Below are positions 5,467 through 6,163 of a stretch of 6,163 bases of DNA, in pieces. The stretch lies in contig JAUXUZ010000069.1 of NCBI GenBank assembly GCA_030680655.1, positions 1 through 6,163 of the forward strand. Direction: 5' to 3'. Within the stretch, counting starts at the first letter, position 1, and each line of letters begins with the position of its first letter. Both the position numbers and the translations under genes were made by a program. The notes under the pieces are model-generated. The model saw nothing but the letters and a program-made list of their open reading frames with translations, did no database searches and was not told where the DNA came from. The DNA comes from Phycisphaerales bacterium. Its GTDB lineage: Bacteria; Planctomycetota; Phycisphaerae; Phycisphaerales; UBA1924.

Positions 5467-5946
5467 GTGAACATTTACGTCGGCAATCTTCCCTTCAGCA
5501 CCACCGAGGCGGAGCTCCAGAACGAGTTCGGCCAGTTCGGCGCCGTCATCCGCGCCCAGGTCATGATCGACCGCGACACGGGCCGCAGCCGCGGCTTCGC
5601 GTTCGTCGAGATGGCCAACGACGACGAGGCCCGCAAGGCCATCGAGTCGCTCAACGGCAAGCAGATCGACGGCCGCGCTCTGACTGTCAACGAGGCACGC
5701 CCGCGTGAAGAGCGCCCGCGCAGCGGCGGCGGCTGGGGCGGCGGTGGCGGTGGTGGTGGCGGCGGTCGCTCCGGTGGTGGCGGTGGTTGGAGCGGTGGTG
5801 GAGGTGGTGGCGGCCGTTCCAGCGGTGGAGGCGGCGGCGGTAGCTGGGGCGGCGGCGGTGGTGGCGGGGGTGGCCGCGGCGGCGACCGTGGTGGTCGTGG
5901 CGGCGGCGGCGGTGGTCGCTCAGGGGGTGGCGACAGCAGCTGGTAA
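5467..5946 (+). CDS. Glycine-rich RNA-binding protein with a single RRM
   Basis: This cytosolic protein of 159 residues binds single-stranded RNA. Residues 2-79 form one RRM with RNP2 (IYVGNL, residues 3-8) and RNP1 (RGFAFVEM, residues 42-49). The aromatic residues Y4, F44 and F46 that stack on RNA bases are all present. Residues 80-86 are a basic joint (REERPRS). Residues 87-159 are a tail of long glycine runs broken by W, RS and RG, likely disordered and prone to weak self-association. This layout resembles cyanobacterial Rbp and plant GRP proteins, many of which respond to cold. The start is GTG 5467, since RNP2 begins two codons later; GAGG at 5454-5457 lies 9 nt upstream, the only clear Shine-Dalgarno-like site at an intergenic start in this window. 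An intrinsic terminator follows. The RNA targets are unknown. The call is firm, while the cold role is inference. Confidence 0.93.
   Translation: MNIYVGNLPFSTTEAELQNEFGQFGAVIRAQVMIDRDTGRSRGFAFVEMANDDEARKAIESLNGKQIDGRALTVNEARPREERPRSGGGWGGGGGGGGGGRSGGGGGWSGGGGGGGRSSGGGGGGSWGGGGGGGGGRGGDRGGRGGGGGGRSGGGDSSW
5725..5934. repeat. Low-complexity GGN codon tract encoding the glycine tail
   Basis: Nearly uninterrupted GGC and GGT codons with a few GGA and GGG encode glycine runs of up to about ten residues. Such tracts change length by replication slippage and are easily misassembled. The mix of synonymous codons shows that it is not a pure triplet repeat, which points to selection for glycine rather than a recent expansion. 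Confidence 0.8.
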
Positions 5947-5976
5947 GCAGCCGCCCAAACTCAAAGGGTCTACTTG

Positions 5977-6009
5977 CAGCCCCGGCCGTCGGTCGGGGCT
6001 GTTTCTTTC
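5977..6009 (+). terminator. Intrinsic terminator after the RNA-binding protein gene
   Basis: CAGCCCCG (5977-5984) pairs perfectly with CGGGGCTG (5994-6001), with two or three further pairs inside and a short loop. TTTCTTTC follows at 6002-6009. It starts 30 nt after the stop codon and is the only hairpin in the window with a proper T-rich tail. Confidence 0.8.
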
Positions 6010-6163
6010 AACCCTCCCGCTCCCAGCGGGAGGGTCGCAGGAGGCTCTGCGACGGCGGGGAGGGTTCGTCATTTCCCGCCGCGCATCCGTGGCTGAAATC
6101 CACAATCCACCCTCCCCGGTCTCGCAGACTCGACCGACCCTCCCGCTGGGAGCGGGAGGGTTG
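6009..6163. repeat. Inverted pair of palindromic repeats (pair 3), may continue past the window
   Basis: Arm E (6009-6066, minus orientation) and arm F (6107-6163, plus orientation) have the same layout as pairs 1 and 2 but form a distinct subtype. Each terminal hairpin has a perfect 11-bp stem (E: 6011-6021 with 6025-6035, loop CCC). The outer 29 nt of the two arms (6009-6037 and 6135-6163) are exact inverted copies. Arm E also holds GTCGCAG/CTGCGAC (6034-6040 with 6047-6053). The spacer of about 40 bp is unlike those of the other pairs. The element begins where the terminator T-tract ends. The window stops at the last base of the matching arm, so no target duplication can be assessed. Confidence 0.85.

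Overview
The window is GC-rich DNA with short intergenic gaps. It carries a planctomycete-style gene set, and Phycisphaerae is my best guess. The guess rests on a eukaryote-type (GT3 family) glycogen synthase, an RRM/glycine-rich RNA-binding protein, and a stand-alone PurL that lacks a fused glutaminase domain. No rRNA or other taxonomic marker is present, so this assignment is inference.

Left part (1-3372, + strand): the 3' end of purL (purine synthesis; its 5' end lies outside the window), then 41 bp later a complete glycogen synthase. The purL linker carries two near-identical 22-nt palindromes that are translated in frame.

Middle part (3373-4753): an inverted pair of about 60-bp palindromic repeats, then an open frame joining a DUF559/Vsr-like nuclease domain to a complete RNase HI, then a second inverted repeat pair that ends 1 bp before the smpB stop codon. 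The nuclease segment is richer in A/T at third codon positions than its neighbours. The RNase HI part has its own ATG with a TANNNT box 7 nt upstream. I read this as a nuclease-plus-repeat unit that landed in front of a normal rnhA gene and now reads into it.

Right part (4754-6163): smpB (trans-translation) on the minus strand, a divergent promoter region, an RRM glycine-rich RNA-binding protein with a structured leader, a clear intrinsic terminator, and a third inverted repeat pair whose outer 29-nt arms are perfect inverted copies.

The main genes are housekeeping functions (purine synthesis, glycogen storage, R-loop or primer removal, ribosome rescue, RNA binding) and do not form one pathway. 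Two themes cross the window. One is the recurring paired repeats beside a DUF559 nuclease. The other is TANNNT boxes 7-9 nt ahead of start codons, which suggests leaderless transcription. No intergenic stretch exceeds 300 bases, and I saw no tRNA, rRNA or CRISPR array.
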